Below are positions 1 through 8,169 of a stretch of DNA of 64,000 bases, in pieces (within the stretch, counting starts at the first letter, position 1; every line of letters begins with the position of its first letter). Under the pieces are notes generated by a model. The model was not told where the DNA came from. It saw nothing but the letters and a program-made list of their open reading frames with translations, and ran no database searches. A program made the position numbers and the translations under genes. Source of the stretch: Cellulomonas sp. ACRRI (GTDB lineage: Bacteria; Actinomycetota; Actinomycetes; Actinomycetales; Cellulomonadaceae); contig NZ_JAKRMS010000004.1 of NCBI RefSeq assembly GCF_022346185.1, forward strand, positions 27,906 through 91,905, read 5' to 3'.

Positions 1-257
1 CGGCGCAGGCCGCGATCGGCCGCGGCCTGACTGCGCTGTTCTCCCGGTTGGAACGGTGGAGCGACCCCGTTCCCGAACCTGTGCTCGGACTGGCACTGGT
101 CGCCCTGGCGGCCGTGTTCGTCTGGGGCACGCTCTCCGAACGCCGCCGCACGACGAAGCAAGCCGGGGCAAACCTAGACGCCCCCGGTGAGACACCCCCG
201 ACGCCCGCGGATGCCGACGGCAGCTGCCACGGTAAGAGCGAAGGAGCAGCTCGATGA
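1..257 (+). CDS. C-terminal end of a membrane protein (5' cut by window), possibly CcdA-like
   Basis: The frame is open from base 3, so the gene begins outside the window; the TTG at 48 is probably internal. The visible 85 codons contain one hydrophobic segment (GLALVALAAVFVWGTL) followed by a basic, then polar tail, as at the end of a multi-pass membrane protein. Its stop overlaps the ATG of the redoxin gene by 4 bp, so the two are translationally coupled. Thiol-disulfide transporters of the CcdA type are often coupled to such redoxins, which suggests that identity, but no CcdA motif is visible here. Inferred function only. Confidence 0.5.
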   Translation, partial: AQAAIGRGLTALFSRLERWSDPVPEPVLGLALVALAAVFVWGTLSERRRTTKQAGANLDAPGETPPTPADADGSCHGKSEGAAR

Positions 258-880
258 CGTCCGCCAAGGTCGCCCGCGACCGCCGCGCAGCCGCGATCGC
301 ACGAGTTCGCGAGGACCAGCGCAGACACGATCGACGACGCAAGCTCATCGTGAGCGGCGCTTCGGCCTTCATCGTCGTACTGATCGCCGCCGTGGTCACG
401 GCCGCGCTGCTCAGTGCCCGCGTCACGACTTCAAGCAACCTGGGGCCCGCGCCCGACTTCACGCTCCAGACAACCGACGGCAACAGCGTCACGCTGTCCG
501 ACTTCCGCGGTTCTCCGGTCATCTTGTACTTCAGCGAAGGCGCCGGATGCGGGTCGTGCCTGCAGCAGATGGGCGAGATCGAGAAGGACGCCGCGTTCGC
601 TGACGCCGGTATCACTGTGCTGCCGATCGTGATGAACACCGCCGAGCAGATCACCGCCGACATGAAGACCTACGGCGTCACCACGCCGTTCCTCCTGGAC
701 GACGGGACCGTGTCGAAGGAGTACGACACCCTCGGCACCGGCATGCACCAGGGGCTCCCCGGACACAGCTTCGTGCTGGTCGACGCCGACGGTGAACGCG
801 TCTGGTCTGGGAACTACCCCTCCATGTGGCTGGCTCCCGAGGCCCTGCTCAAGGAAGTGCAGGAACGACTGACCGACTGA
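254..880 (+). CDS. membrane-anchored thioredoxin-fold redoxin
   Basis: 208 aa. A basic cytoplasmic N-terminus (about 1-30) is followed by one transmembrane helix (about 31-53) and a thioredoxin-fold domain (about 62-205) facing outside. The fold shows the strand PDFTLQTTDGNSVTLSDF typical of AhpC/TSA and TlpA proteins, a CGSC motif at C99-C102, and a late GHSFVLVDADG strand. Expected role: thiol-disulfide exchange or peroxide reduction on the outer face of the membrane, fed by the membrane protein just upstream (4-bp overlap). Its place at the head of a copper block suggests keeping thiols of copper or cytochrome proteins reduced. The substrate is not knowable from sequence. Confidence 0.8.
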   Translation: MTSAKVARDRRAAAIARVREDQRRHDRRRKLIVSGASAFIVVLIAAVVTAALLSARVTTSSNLGPAPDFTLQTTDGNSVTLSDFRGSPVILYFSEGAGCGSCLQQMGEIEKDAAFADAGITVLPIVMNTAEQITADMKTYGVTTPFLLDDGTVSKEYDTLGTGMHQGLPGHSFVLVDADGERVWSGNYPSMWLAPEALLKEVQERLTD

Positions 881-1063
881 CAGCCGCCGGATCCCGAAGG
901 GAGCATCACGGGCGCCCGTCCGCGCCCACGTTGCCGCGACCGCGTCTGCGCAACCGCCGCGGCAACGACCCGCCGATCACGATCACACCGTGGCCGACAG
1001 CACGACACGCCCGTCGCCCCACCCTCGGCCGCGACAGGCACCACGCCGACCAAGGAGCGACCC

Positions 1064-1681
1064 ATGTCCTCGAAGAAGACCCGCGCCGTCGCCGGCACCG
1101 CCGCGACCCTCACGCTCGGGATCCTGCTCACCGCCTGCTCGGCAGGTGAGGCGTCCACCAGCGACCAGCAGAGCCCCGCAGCGTCCTCGGCTACCGCGGC
1201 GACGTCCGTCGAGCACAACGACGCCGACGTGGAGTTCGCGCAGATGATGATCCTGCACCACCAGGGCGCACTCGACATGGCCGTCCTCGCCGAAGGACGA
1301 GCCCAGAACGAGCAGGTGCAGGACCTGGCCGCACGCATCCAGTTCGCGCAGCAGCCCGAGATCGACCTCATGACCTCCTGGCTCAAGACCTGGGGCGAGG
1401 AGCCTGCCGCGAGCGACGACACCATGGGCGGCATGGACCACTCCGGCGGCCACACCGGCATGGCGGACGACGACCAGATGCAGCAGCTGCAGGACGCCGG
1501 CGCGGACTTCGACCGCATGTTCCTGGAGATGATGATCGACCACCACACCGGCGCGATCACCATGTCCGAGGAGTACCGCGACAACGGGCAGAACGAGGAC
1601 GCCCTCCAGCTCGCCGACAAGATCATCGCCGACCAGACCGACGAGATCGCCGAGATGGAGAGTCTGCTCGACCAGATCTGA
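1064..1681 (+). CDS. DUF305 lipoprotein, putative copper/silver-binding
   Basis: 205 aa. The signal peptide ends in a lipobox (LLTACS), so it should be an outer-face lipoprotein. The DUF305 domain contains two copies of the family signature: MMILHHQGALDMA (about residue 61) and MMIDHHTGAITMS (about 157), separated by a Met/His-rich linker (MGGMDHSGGHTGM). The paired His and Met residues fit Cu(I)/Ag(I) binding, as reported for CopM-like members of the family. A hairpin lies just downstream. The ATG at 1064 is preceded by a purine-rich AAGGAG. Likely a periplasmic-side copper chaperone or sink for the P-type ATPases downstream. Confidence 0.85.
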   Translation: MSSKKTRAVAGTAATLTLGILLTACSAGEASTSDQQSPAASSATAATSVEHNDADVEFAQMMILHHQGALDMAVLAEGRAQNEQVQDLAARIQFAQQPEIDLMTSWLKTWGEEPAASDDTMGGMDHSGGHTGMADDDQMQQLQDAGADFDRMFLEMMIDHHTGAITMSEEYRDNGQNEDALQLADKIIADQTDEIAEMESLLDQI

Positions 1682-1700
1682 CGCGGCCCCCGAACGCAAC

Positions 1701-1731
1701 GCCACCGGCCTCGCCCCCCTGAGCCGGTGGC
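1701..1731 (+). terminator. hairpin after DUF305 gene
   Basis: A perfect 9-bp inverted repeat, GCCACCGGC / GCCGGTGGC, with a 13-nt loop lies 20 bp past the stop. There is no T-tract, as is common for high-GC actinobacterial terminators. Confidence 0.6.
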
Positions 1732-1855
1732 GCTGCTCTGCCTCAGATACCGCACCGGCTTCATCGATCCTTGACCGGTACTGCCGGACGGACTTCACCG
1801 GCCCGGATCATGCTGGAGATGACCCAGCCGCTCGCTGAGCAGACGGAGAACGACC

Positions 1856-2131
1856 TTGATCAAGCACCACCTCAAGCACATGGCGCTCGGAGTCGCTGTC
1901 ATCCTGGGGCTGCTCCTGGCGTTTGGTGTCGATCTGTCCACCGCCTTCCGCTACGCACTCCTGCTGGCGTGCCCCCTGGGAATGGCGGCGATGATGCTGT
2001 TCATGGGACGCGGCAGGGACCGCAGCCACGGGCATCAGGGGTCTCACGACCACCGTGGGCACGAACGCGTCGCTGCGAACGCTGGTGGCGAGAACCGGCC
2101 CACCCGCGACGAGCACGAGCCGATCGCCTGA
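1856..2131 (+). CDS. small two-helix membrane protein, DUF2933-like, His-rich tail
   Basis: 91 aa from a TTG start. Two hydrophobic helices (about 9-24 and 31-48, the second ending AAMMLFMGRG) are followed by a short His-rich cytoplasmic tail (SHGHQGSHDHRGHE). The layout resembles DUF2933 proteins, small membrane proteins common in copper and silver islands. The His tail suggests metal binding. Context, between a DUF305 lipoprotein and CopZ/CopA, supports a copper-related role. The specific function is unknown. Confidence 0.65.
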   Translation: MIKHHLKHMALGVAVILGLLLAFGVDLSTAFRYALLLACPLGMAAMMLFMGRGRDRSHGHQGSHDHRGHERVAANAGGENRPTRDEHEPIA

Positions 2132-2213
2132 CAAGGACCGACATCTCCACGCCTGCGCAAACCTCCATCGACGCTGAGTCCGAAACCCACGATGGCCGCG
2201 ACAAGTTGAAGAC

Positions 2214-2624
2214 ATGCCCTCGCACCTGACCCCATCCGAGGCGCACCCCGCTGCACAACCCGGCCCGCGTCGCTCACGAACGCGATCGCTCTGGTCCACC
2301 GCGACCAGCGGCGTCGGGGCCGTGCTCGGCATCGTGCCGCACCTGTTGCACCACATCGGCCCGTTGGTTGGCACGGCGGTGGTCGCCGGTTCAGGGGGCA
2401 CAGCTCTGTTCGCGGTTCTCGGGTTGCTGGCGTCCCTTCCGATGCTGCGCAGACTGCATCGGCGCACGGGCTCGCTGTGGGCGCCCGCGATCGCGTTGGT
2501 GCTGTTCATCGGAGCGTTCGCGGTCTCCACGTTCGTCGTCGGTCCGCTCATCAGCGACATCGGCTCCGCGCCCGCAGGCGAGGACGTGCACGAGAGCCAC
2601 CACACCAGCGGCGGTGAGTCCTGA
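2214..2624 (+). CDS. small integral membrane protein of unknown function
   Basis: 136 aa. A basic N-terminus precedes three hydrophobic segments (about 37-51, 54-77 and 88-110), with HLLHHIG between the first two and a C-terminal tail with EDVHESHH. The His pairs next to the membrane again hint at metal contact. It sits 80 bp after the DUF2933-like gene, in the same orientation, and 390 bp before copZ. I do not recognise a named family; small proteins of this kind are common beside mercury and copper genes. Confidence 0.6.
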   Translation: MPSHLTPSEAHPAAQPGPRRSRTRSLWSTATSGVGAVLGIVPHLLHHIGPLVGTAVVAGSGGTALFAVLGLLASLPMLRRLHRRTGSLWAPAIALVLFIGAFAVSTFVVGPLISDIGSAPAGEDVHESHHTSGGES

Positions 2625-2939
2625 TCGAGGCGACCGCCGGACCGGTGCCCCTGCTGTGCTCCCGGCGTCGACGCGTGATCGCAGCGGCGTAGGGCCAGCA
2701 CGATCTGAGCTGATCTCAGCTGGCAACGACAAGAGGCAACGTGCACCCCGGCGTCGTGCGCCGGGGTGGTTCGCAGCAGCCCCTGGGGATCGGGTCACCG
2801 GACTGCTCGGGTTGTGGCGCGACCCGAACACGCACAGGGCCTGCCCTGACGTCCCGACGCGATCTGCGCCGGCCGGTTGGCGCCCCGACGCGCGGGCGCG
2901 GGCAGAACGGGGGTCGACGTGCGATCCGGCCGTTCGGAA

Positions 2940-2954
2940 TACCCCCAGGGGGTA
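2940..2954. promoter_or_regulatory. CsoR-type operator 1
   Basis: The perfect palindrome TACCCCCAGGGGGTA has the G/C-tract form of operators bound by CsoR-family Cu(I) sensors, and csoR itself is at 10383. It lies 36 bp upstream of a second, near-identical site, suggesting two repressor tetramers on one promoter. Confidence 0.8.
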
Positions 2955-2975
2955 CCTGTGTTACGGTGGCGAAGG

Positions 2976-2990
2976 TACCCCAGGGGGGTA
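2976..2990. promoter_or_regulatory. CsoR-type operator 2
   Basis: TACCCCAGGGGGGTA, 22 bp upstream of the copZ start, is a near-palindromic copy of operator 1. It probably overlaps the promoter or start region, so apo-CsoR would block the copZ-copA operon until Cu(I) binds. Confidence 0.8.
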
Positions 2991-3012
2991 CCCCGTCGAA
3001 GAGGAGAGAACC

Positions 3013-3222
3013 ATGGCTGTGATCGAGTTCCAGGTGACCGGTATGACCTGCGGGCACTGCGAGATGTCCATCCGCAACGAGGTCGGTCAGATCCCCGGCG
3101 TCGAGAACATCGATGTCAGCGCCCAGACCGGCAAGCTCGTCGTCACGGCGTCCCAGCCCGTCGAGGACGGCGCCGTGCTCGCGGCCGTCGACGAGGCCGG
3201 GTACTCCGCGGTGCGCGTGTGA
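3013..3222 (+). CDS. copZ: copper chaperone CopZ (HMA domain)
   Basis: 69 aa, one complete heavy-metal-associated domain with the Cu(I)-binding loop GMTCGHC (Cys 12 and 15) and the family-typical end AVDEAGY. It would carry Cu(I) in the cytoplasm to the CopA ATPase two genes downstream. A strong ribosome-binding site (GAGGAGAG) lies 5 bp before the ATG. The stop overlaps the next start by 4 bp. Two CsoR-type operators directly upstream indicate copper-inducible expression. Confidence 0.95.
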   Translation: MAVIEFQVTGMTCGHCEMSIRNEVGQIPGVENIDVSAQTGKLVVTASQPVEDGAVLAAVDEAGYSAVRV

Positions 3223-4178
3223 ACGCCGGCGCGCGCCTCGGACTGTACGCCGCGGGTGTCGCGGTCGCCTTCGCTGGAGCGTTCGGCGTCGCGTCCGCGG
3301 CGGTCCCGCAGAGCGTGGTCGACGACTGGAACGCTCGCGCAGCCGCCGAGGACCACGGAACCACTGAGGAGCACGGAAGCACGGAGGAGGACACGATGAC
3401 CCAGGCCGTGCCCGCCGGGCTGTCGCTGTCGTCGGGTGGTTACGAGCTGTCGCCCGTGACCGCACCCGTGACCGTCGGCGAGTCCGGGGAGCTCAGCTTC
3501 CAGATCCTGGACGCAGACGGGGAGCCCTTGCGTGACTTCACCGCCTCGCACGAGAAGGACCTGCACCTGATCGCGGTCCGATCGGACGGCGCGCTGTTCG
3601 AGCACGTGCACCCCGAGCTCGACCACGAGACCGGGACCTGGAGCACGCCGTGGCAGTGGCAGGAGGGCGGGTCGTACCGGGTGTACGCCGACTTCGTCAC
3701 CGGTGCGGACGACGCCAAGGTCACCCTCACCCGGACCGTCGAGGTCCACGGCGAGTACAAGCCGATGCACTCGATGGGCGAGCAGACCACCGACGAGGTC
3801 GACGGGTTCGACGTGTCGATCGACGGACAGCTCGTCGCCGGCGCGACTAGCGACCTGACCATCACGGTCACCCGTGACGGTCAGCCCGTCACCGAGCTCG
3901 AGCCGTACCTCGGCGCCTTCGGTCACCTGGTGGCCCTGCGCAGCGGCGACCTCGCCTACCTGCACGTGCACGCCATGGGCGAAGACCCGGAGCCCGGTGA
4001 CACCACCGGCCCGGAGGTCATGTTCGCCGCAGAGGCACCTACCGCGGGTCAGTACCTCCTCTACCTGGACTTCCAGGTCGACGGGCAGGTGCACACCGCT
4101 CAGTTCACGCTCGACGCCGTCCACGGAGACGGCACCAGCGGCGCCACTCACGACGACGCGGAGTCCAGCGACCACTGA
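3219..4178 (+). CDS. secreted YtkA-like copper-associated protein
   Basis: 319 aa from a GTG overlapping the copZ stop. An N-terminal hydrophobic segment (about 5-24) looks like a signal peptide or anchor, followed by an acidic/His linker (EDHGTTEEHGSTEED). Two similar beta-rich halves follow, each with DLHLIAVRSDGALFEHVHPE- or HLVALRSGDLAYLHVHAMGE-type strands, and a His/Asp-rich end. The repeated HVHPE/HVHAM motif resembles YtkA/FixH-like domains and gives potential Cu ligands outside the membrane. Placement between chaperone and exporter suggests it accepts exported copper or feeds it back. The role is inferred. Confidence 0.65.
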   Translation: MNAGARLGLYAAGVAVAFAGAFGVASAAVPQSVVDDWNARAAAEDHGTTEEHGSTEEDTMTQAVPAGLSLSSGGYELSPVTAPVTVGESGELSFQILDADGEPLRDFTASHEKDLHLIAVRSDGALFEHVHPELDHETGTWSTPWQWQEGGSYRVYADFVTGADDAKVTLTRTVEVHGEYKPMHSMGEQTTDEVDGFDVSIDGQLVAGATSDLTITVTRDGQPVTELEPYLGAFGHLVALRSGDLAYLHVHAMGEDPEPGDTTGPEVMFAAEAPTAGQYLLYLDFQVDGQVHTAQFTLDAVHGDGTSGATHDDAESSDH

Positions 4179-4214
4179 CCGCCAAGGCCGGTGCGTTGAC
4201 GAGAGAAGGAAGTG

Positions 4215-6479
4215 ATGAGCACACCTGTGTTCCCGAACGCGCAGACAGCAGTCGAGCTGGAGATCACCGGCATGACGTGCGCGTCGTGCGCGATGCGGAT
4301 CGAGAAGCGGCTGAACCGCCTCGACGGTGTCGAAGCGACGGTGAACTACGCAACCGAGAAGGCCAAGGTCAGCGTCCCGGAGGGCTACGACCCCGCGCTG
4401 CTGGTCGCCGAGGTTCAGAAGACCGGGTACGGCGCGGCGCTGCCCAAGCCGAAGACCTCGAAGAAGACCGAGGACTCCGGAAGCGGTGACGAGCCGGACA
4501 CCGAGCTGCTGTCCCTGCGCAACCGCCTGATCGGCGCGGTGGTGCTGACCATCCCCGTCATCGCGATGGCCATGGCGCCGGCGCTCCAGTTCACCTACTG
4601 GCAGTGGGCTTCGCTCGCTCTTGCCGCGCCAGTGATCATCTGGGCGGCGTGGCCGTTCCACAAGGCGGCCTGGGCGAACCTCAAGCACGGCACCGCGACG
4701 ATGGACACCCTCATCTCGATGGGCACCACCGCGGCGTTCCTGTGGTCGCTGTACGCGCTGTTCTTCGGAACGGCCGGCGAGCCCGGGATGACGCACGCGT
4801 TCGAGTTCACGCTCGCACCGTCCGACGGCGCCTCGAACGTCTACCTCGAGGTCGCCGCGGGCGTCACGATGTTCATCCTGCTGGGCCGTTACTTCGAGAA
4901 GCGGTCCAAGCGCCAGGCCGGTGCGGCGCTTCGCGCCCTGCTCGAGCTCGGCGCGAAGGAGGTCGCGGTCCTGCGCAACGGCGTGGAGACCAAGATCGCG
5001 ATCGAGGACCTGGTCGTCGGGGACGAGTTCATCGTGCGGCCGGGCGAGAAGATCGCCACCGACGGTGTCGTGGTGTCTGGCAGCTCGGCGGTCGACGCCT
5101 CGATGCTGACCGGTGAGTCCGTGCCGGTCGAGGTCGGTGAGGGTGACCCCGTCACCGGCGCCACCGTGAACGCCGGCGGCCGTCTGGTCGTGCGTGCGAC
5201 TCGCATCGGGTCGGACACCCAGCTGGCGCAGATGGCCAAGCTCGTCGAGGACGCCCAGACCGGCAAGGCCGAGGTTCAGCGCCTCGCCGACCGGATCTCG
5301 GGGATCTTCGTCCCGATCGTGATCCTGATCGCCTTCGGTGCGCTCGGCGCCTGGCTCGGAGCCGGCTTCCCGATCGCAACTGCCTTCACCGCCGCTGTCG
5401 CCGTCCTGGTGATCGCGTGCCCGTGCGCCCTGGGTCTGGCTACCCCGACCGCCCTGCTCGTCGGGACCGGTCGCGGTGCTCAGATGGGCATCCTGATCAA
5501 GGGCCCCGAGGTCCTGGAGTCCACCCGCAAGGTCGACACCGTGGTGCTGGACAAGACCGGCACCGTCACCACCGGCAAGATGACGCTGGTCGACGTGGTC
5601 GTGGAGCCCGGCACCGACCGCAGCGAGCTGCTGCGGCTGGCCGGTGCCCTTGAGGACGCTTCCGAGCACCCGATCGCGCAGGCGATCGCGAAGGGCGCCA
5701 CGCAGGAGATCGGCGCGCTGCCGGTCCCCGAGGACTTCGTGAACGTCGAAGGCAAGGGCGTGCGCGGCGTGGTCGAGGGCCGCAAGGTCCTCGTCGGGCG
5801 TGAGTCGCTGCTCGCCGAGGACTCCGCGGGACTGAGTGCTGACGTCGCGGCCGCCAAGGCCAACGCCGAGCGGCAGGGCAAGACGGCGGTCGCGGTCGGC
5901 TGGGACGGCGCGGCACGCGGCGTCCTGGTCGTGGCCGACACCGTCAAGCCCACGTCCGCCGAGGCGATTCAGCAGATGAAGGCCATCGGTCTCACGCCGG
6001 TCCTGCTGACTGGTGACAACGAGGCCGTGGCCCGGCAGATTGCCGCCGAGGTCGGCATCGACGAGGTCATCGCCGAGGTCCTGCCGAAGGACAAGGTCGA
6101 GGTCGTCGCCCGGCTGCAGAAGCAGGGCAAGTCGGTGGCGATGGTCGGTGACGGCGTGAACGACGCCCCGGCCCTGGCTCAGGCCGACCTCGGCCTGGCG
6201 ATGGGAACCGGGACCGACGTCGCGATCGAGGCGTCCGACCTGACGCTCGTGCGGGGCGACCTGCGCAGCGCCGTCGACGCGATCCGCCTGTCCCGCAAGA
6301 CCCTGAAGACGATCAAGTCCAACCTGTTCTGGGCGTTCGCCTACAACACCGCGGCCATCCCGGTCGCTGCTCTCGGCCTGCTCAACCCGATGCTTGCGGG
6401 CGCCGCCATGGCGCTGTCGAGCGTGTTCGTCGTGGGCAACAGCCTGCGGCTGCGTGGGTTCAAGAGCACCGCAATCTGA
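4215..6479 (+). CDS. copA: Cu(I)-exporting P1B-1 ATPase CopA
   Basis: 754 aa, full length. One N-terminal HMA domain (GMTCASC, Cys 22/25) precedes paired helices MA/MB, the actuator loop with TGES, the membrane CPC motif ([12 protein letters not shown]), the phosphorylation site DKTGT, the SEHP nucleotide-binding motif and GDGVNDAP hinge. CPC plus HMA is the Cu(I)/Ag(I) class. The ATG at 4215 is chosen over the GTG at 4212 because GAGAAGGA is better spaced. Third gene of the copZ unit and presumably under CsoR control. It pumps Cu(I) from cytoplasm to the outside using ATP. Confidence 0.95.
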   Translation: MSTPVFPNAQTAVELEITGMTCASCAMRIEKRLNRLDGVEATVNYATEKAKVSVPEGYDPALLVAEVQKTGYGAALPKPKTSKKTEDSGSGDEPDTELLSLRNRLIGAVVLTIPVIAMAMAPALQFTYWQWASLALAAPVIIWAAWPFHKAAWANLKHGTATMDTLISMGTTAAFLWSLYALFFGTAGEPGMTHAFEFTLAPSDGASNVYLEVAAGVTMFILLGRYFEKRSKRQAGAALRALLELGAKEVAVLRNGVETKIAIEDLVVGDEFIVRPGEKIATDGVVVSGSSAVDASMLTGESVPVEVGEGDPVTGATVNAGGRLVVRATRIGSDTQLAQMAKLVEDAQTGKAEVQRLADRISGIFVPIVILIAFGALGAWLGAGFPIATAFTAAVAVLVIACPCALGLATPTALLVGTGRGAQMGILIKGPEVLESTRKVDTVVLDKTGTVTTGKMTLVDVVVEPGTDRSELLRLAGALEDASEHPIAQAIAKGATQEIGALPVPEDFVNVEGKGVRGVVEGRKVLVGRESLLAEDSAGLSADVAAAKANAERQGKTAVAVGWDGAARGVLVVADTVKPTSAEAIQQMKAIGLTPVLLTGDNEAVARQIAAEVGIDEVIAEVLPKDKVEVVARLQKQGKSVAMVGDGVNDAPALAQADLGLAMGTGTDVAIEASDLTLVRGDLRSAVDAIRLSRKTLKTIKSNLFWAFAYNTAAIPVAALGLLNPMLAGAAMALSSVFVVGNSLRLRGFKSTAI

Positions 6480-6528
6480 GCGTTCGCTTCACGTCGCTCA
6501 GCCATACCGAAAGAGAAGGAATCCCGAC

Positions 6529-6798
6529 ATGAGCAACGAGCACCAGCAGCTGCCCGTGACCCAGGCGTCCTCCGGCGGCTGTTGCGGCAGCCGCGCGCAG
6601 GCCGAGCCGCAGCAGACCACGATCGCTGCCGACGACATGGCGACCTGCCCCGTGATGGCCGGCAGCGCCGTGGTCAAGAGCGTCGCCGAGGCCCAGGGCC
6701 TGTTCCGCGACTACAAGGGCCAGCGCTACTGGTTCTGCTGCGCGGGCTGTGGCCCGCTGTTCGACGCGGACCCCGAGAAGTACACCGCGGCGGCCTGA
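6529..6798 (+). CDS. YHS-domain protein
   Basis: 89 aa. A short Cys-rich N-terminus (GGCCGSR) is followed by a YHS-type metal-binding domain: MATCPVM, then YKGQRYWFCCAGCGPLF and the end DPEKY. YHS domains occur in copper and mercury resistance proteins and in some copper ATPases, where they bind metal through the Cys residues. It follows copA by 49 bp with its own AGAGAAGGA site, and is followed by a strong hairpin. Likely a small cytoplasmic metal-binding accessory of the CopA unit. Confidence 0.85.
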   Translation: MSNEHQQLPVTQASSGGCCGSRAQAEPQQTTIAADDMATCPVMAGSAVVKSVAEAQGLFRDYKGQRYWFCCAGCGPLFDADPEKYTAAA

Positions 6799-6807
6799 CC
6801 GCCGCCG

Positions 6808-6841
6808 AGGCCCGCGGCGGCTATCTCACCGCCGCGGGCCT
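6808..6841 (+). terminator. strong hairpin ending the copZ-copA-YHS unit
   Basis: A perfect 13-bp stem (AGGCCCGCGGCGG and its complement) with an 8-nt AT-containing loop begins 10 bp after the YHS stop. Confidence 0.75.
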
Positions 6842-6928
6842 CCGGTCCGGGCCCCTTCCCGGCAACGGCTCATCCGTGGCCCGTCAGCCCATGACCGACG
6901 TCCCGGAACCGAGACAAGGAGCACACGA

Positions 6929-8074
6929 ATGAAGCAGCACAAGGTGCTGATCCTCGGAGCAGGAGCCGCCGGGGCCGCCGCCGCGCGCGTCTTGAACGCC
7001 TCGCAGGAGGTGGAGGTCACCGTCATCGGTGCCACCGGGGAGGCCCCGTACAACCGGACCTTGGTGAACAAGGGTGTCGCTGTCGGGCTGTTGACTCCCG
7101 AGCAGGCACGCGTGCCGGGCCTGGACGTCGTCGCGGACACGGTCGACGGTGTCGATCCGGACTCCCGGACCGTGCACCTTGCTTCCGGTGCCACGACGAC
7201 GTTCGATGCGCTCGTCGTCGCGACCGGGAGTGCGCCCCGCGCCTTGCCCGCGACCGTCCGCGGTGCGGACGTGGCCGGGGCCGCCGGGCTGCTCACGACA
7301 CTGCACTCCTTGCAGGACGCGGTCAGGGTTCGGGACCGGCTTGCTGGCCGGTCCGCCCGTGTCGTGATCTTCGGTGCGGGCCTGGTGGCCGCTGAGACTG
7401 CGACCCTGCTGCGCGACCGCGGGCACCAGATCACCCTTGTGGCTCGCACGGACATGGCCGGAACGAGCGCCTTCGGCGATCACGTTGCGGCCCGCCTGCG
7501 CGACCTGCACGAGCGGAACGTGACCACCCAGTTCGGGCGAGCCGTAACCGAGATCGACGTCGCCGACGACCTTCTGGACATCACCTTGGACGACTCCACG
7601 CATGTGCTCGCGGACCTCGGGATCGTTGCCCACGGCACGAGCCCTTCGGCGCCCGGGCCCTGGTACGACGGTGTGCCGGTCGACGACCGTCTGCGGAGCG
7701 CACACGACAGTGTGTACGCCGCCGGTGGTGTGGCTGTGCACGACGACCCGAGCCTCGGGACGTGGCGCATCGACCACTGGGCCGACGCCGCAGCGCAGGG
7801 TGAGCACGCCGCGAAGAGCGTGCTGCACGACCTCGGGCTCGACGCCGACCCGGGCGCGTACCTGCCGCGCAGCGCTTTCACCGCGCAGGTCTACGGCACG
7901 ACCGTCGCGGCGGTCGGCCTGACCGGCGGTCACACGACCGCGAGTTTGACCAGTGACGACCCGCTGGTCGTTCGGCACGAGTACTCCGGCCGTACCACCG
8001 GTGTCAGCGGTGTCGACTCCGCGATCCAGGTGTTTGAGTGGATGCCTCGCCTGCACGCCGAGGCCCACGTCTAG
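6929..8074 (+). CDS. FAD/NAD(P)-dependent pyridine nucleotide-disulfide-type oxidoreductase
   Basis: 381 aa. An N-terminal Rossmann dinucleotide motif for FAD (LGAGAAGAAAAR) and a second one for NAD(P) at about residue 145 (FGAGLVAAETA) are present, followed by a late YAAGG motif preceding the FAD-contacting region (Pyr_redox_2 layout). No CxxxxC redox pair is present, so it is not a mercuric reductase or lipoamide dehydrogenase. It is closer in plan to rubredoxin or ferredoxin reductases. Context between the CopA and CopB units suggests a metal- or thiol-reducing role; the electron acceptor is unknown. An ACAAGGAG site supports the ATG at 6929. Confidence 0.75.
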   Translation: MKQHKVLILGAGAAGAAAARVLNASQEVEVTVIGATGEAPYNRTLVNKGVAVGLLTPEQARVPGLDVVADTVDGVDPDSRTVHLASGATTTFDALVVATGSAPRALPATVRGADVAGAAGLLTTLHSLQDAVRVRDRLAGRSARVVIFGAGLVAAETATLLRDRGHQITLVARTDMAGTSAFGDHVAARLRDLHERNVTTQFGRAVTEIDVADDLLDITLDDSTHVLADLGIVAHGTSPSAPGPWYDGVPVDDRLRSAHDSVYAAGGVAVHDDPSLGTWRIDHWADAAAQGEHAAKSVLHDLGLDADPGAYLPRSAFTAQVYGTTVAAVGLTGGHTTASLTSDDPLVVRHEYSGRTTGVSGVDSAIQVFEWMPRLHAEAHV

Positions 8075-8169
8075 GGCGCCACGCGCCCCACAGAGAACGA
8101 ACCTCGCCCACGGGCACCGCGCGACTCGTTCGCGGTCCGGCACCCGACAAGCACAGGGAGTGAACTTCA

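Larger units (their letters stand above)
2625..3012 (+). other. copper-promoter region upstream of copZ
   Basis: This 388-bp stretch has no gene that I can support. Its 3' end holds two CsoR-type palindromes (2940-2954 and 2976-2990), and the AGGAGAG ribosome-binding site of copZ is at 3002-3008. The first 300 bp show nothing recognisable. Confidence 0.6.

Noticed and set aside
3087..5669. Long minus-strand open frame of 860 codons opposite the copper genes
   Set aside because: It is antisense to copZ, the YtkA-like gene and copA, lacks a start site and has the low-complexity Arg/Gly/Asp composition of shadow frames in GC-rich DNA.
6929..8074. Mercuric reductase
   Set aside because: The CxxxxC active-site pair and C-terminal Cys pair of MerA are missing.
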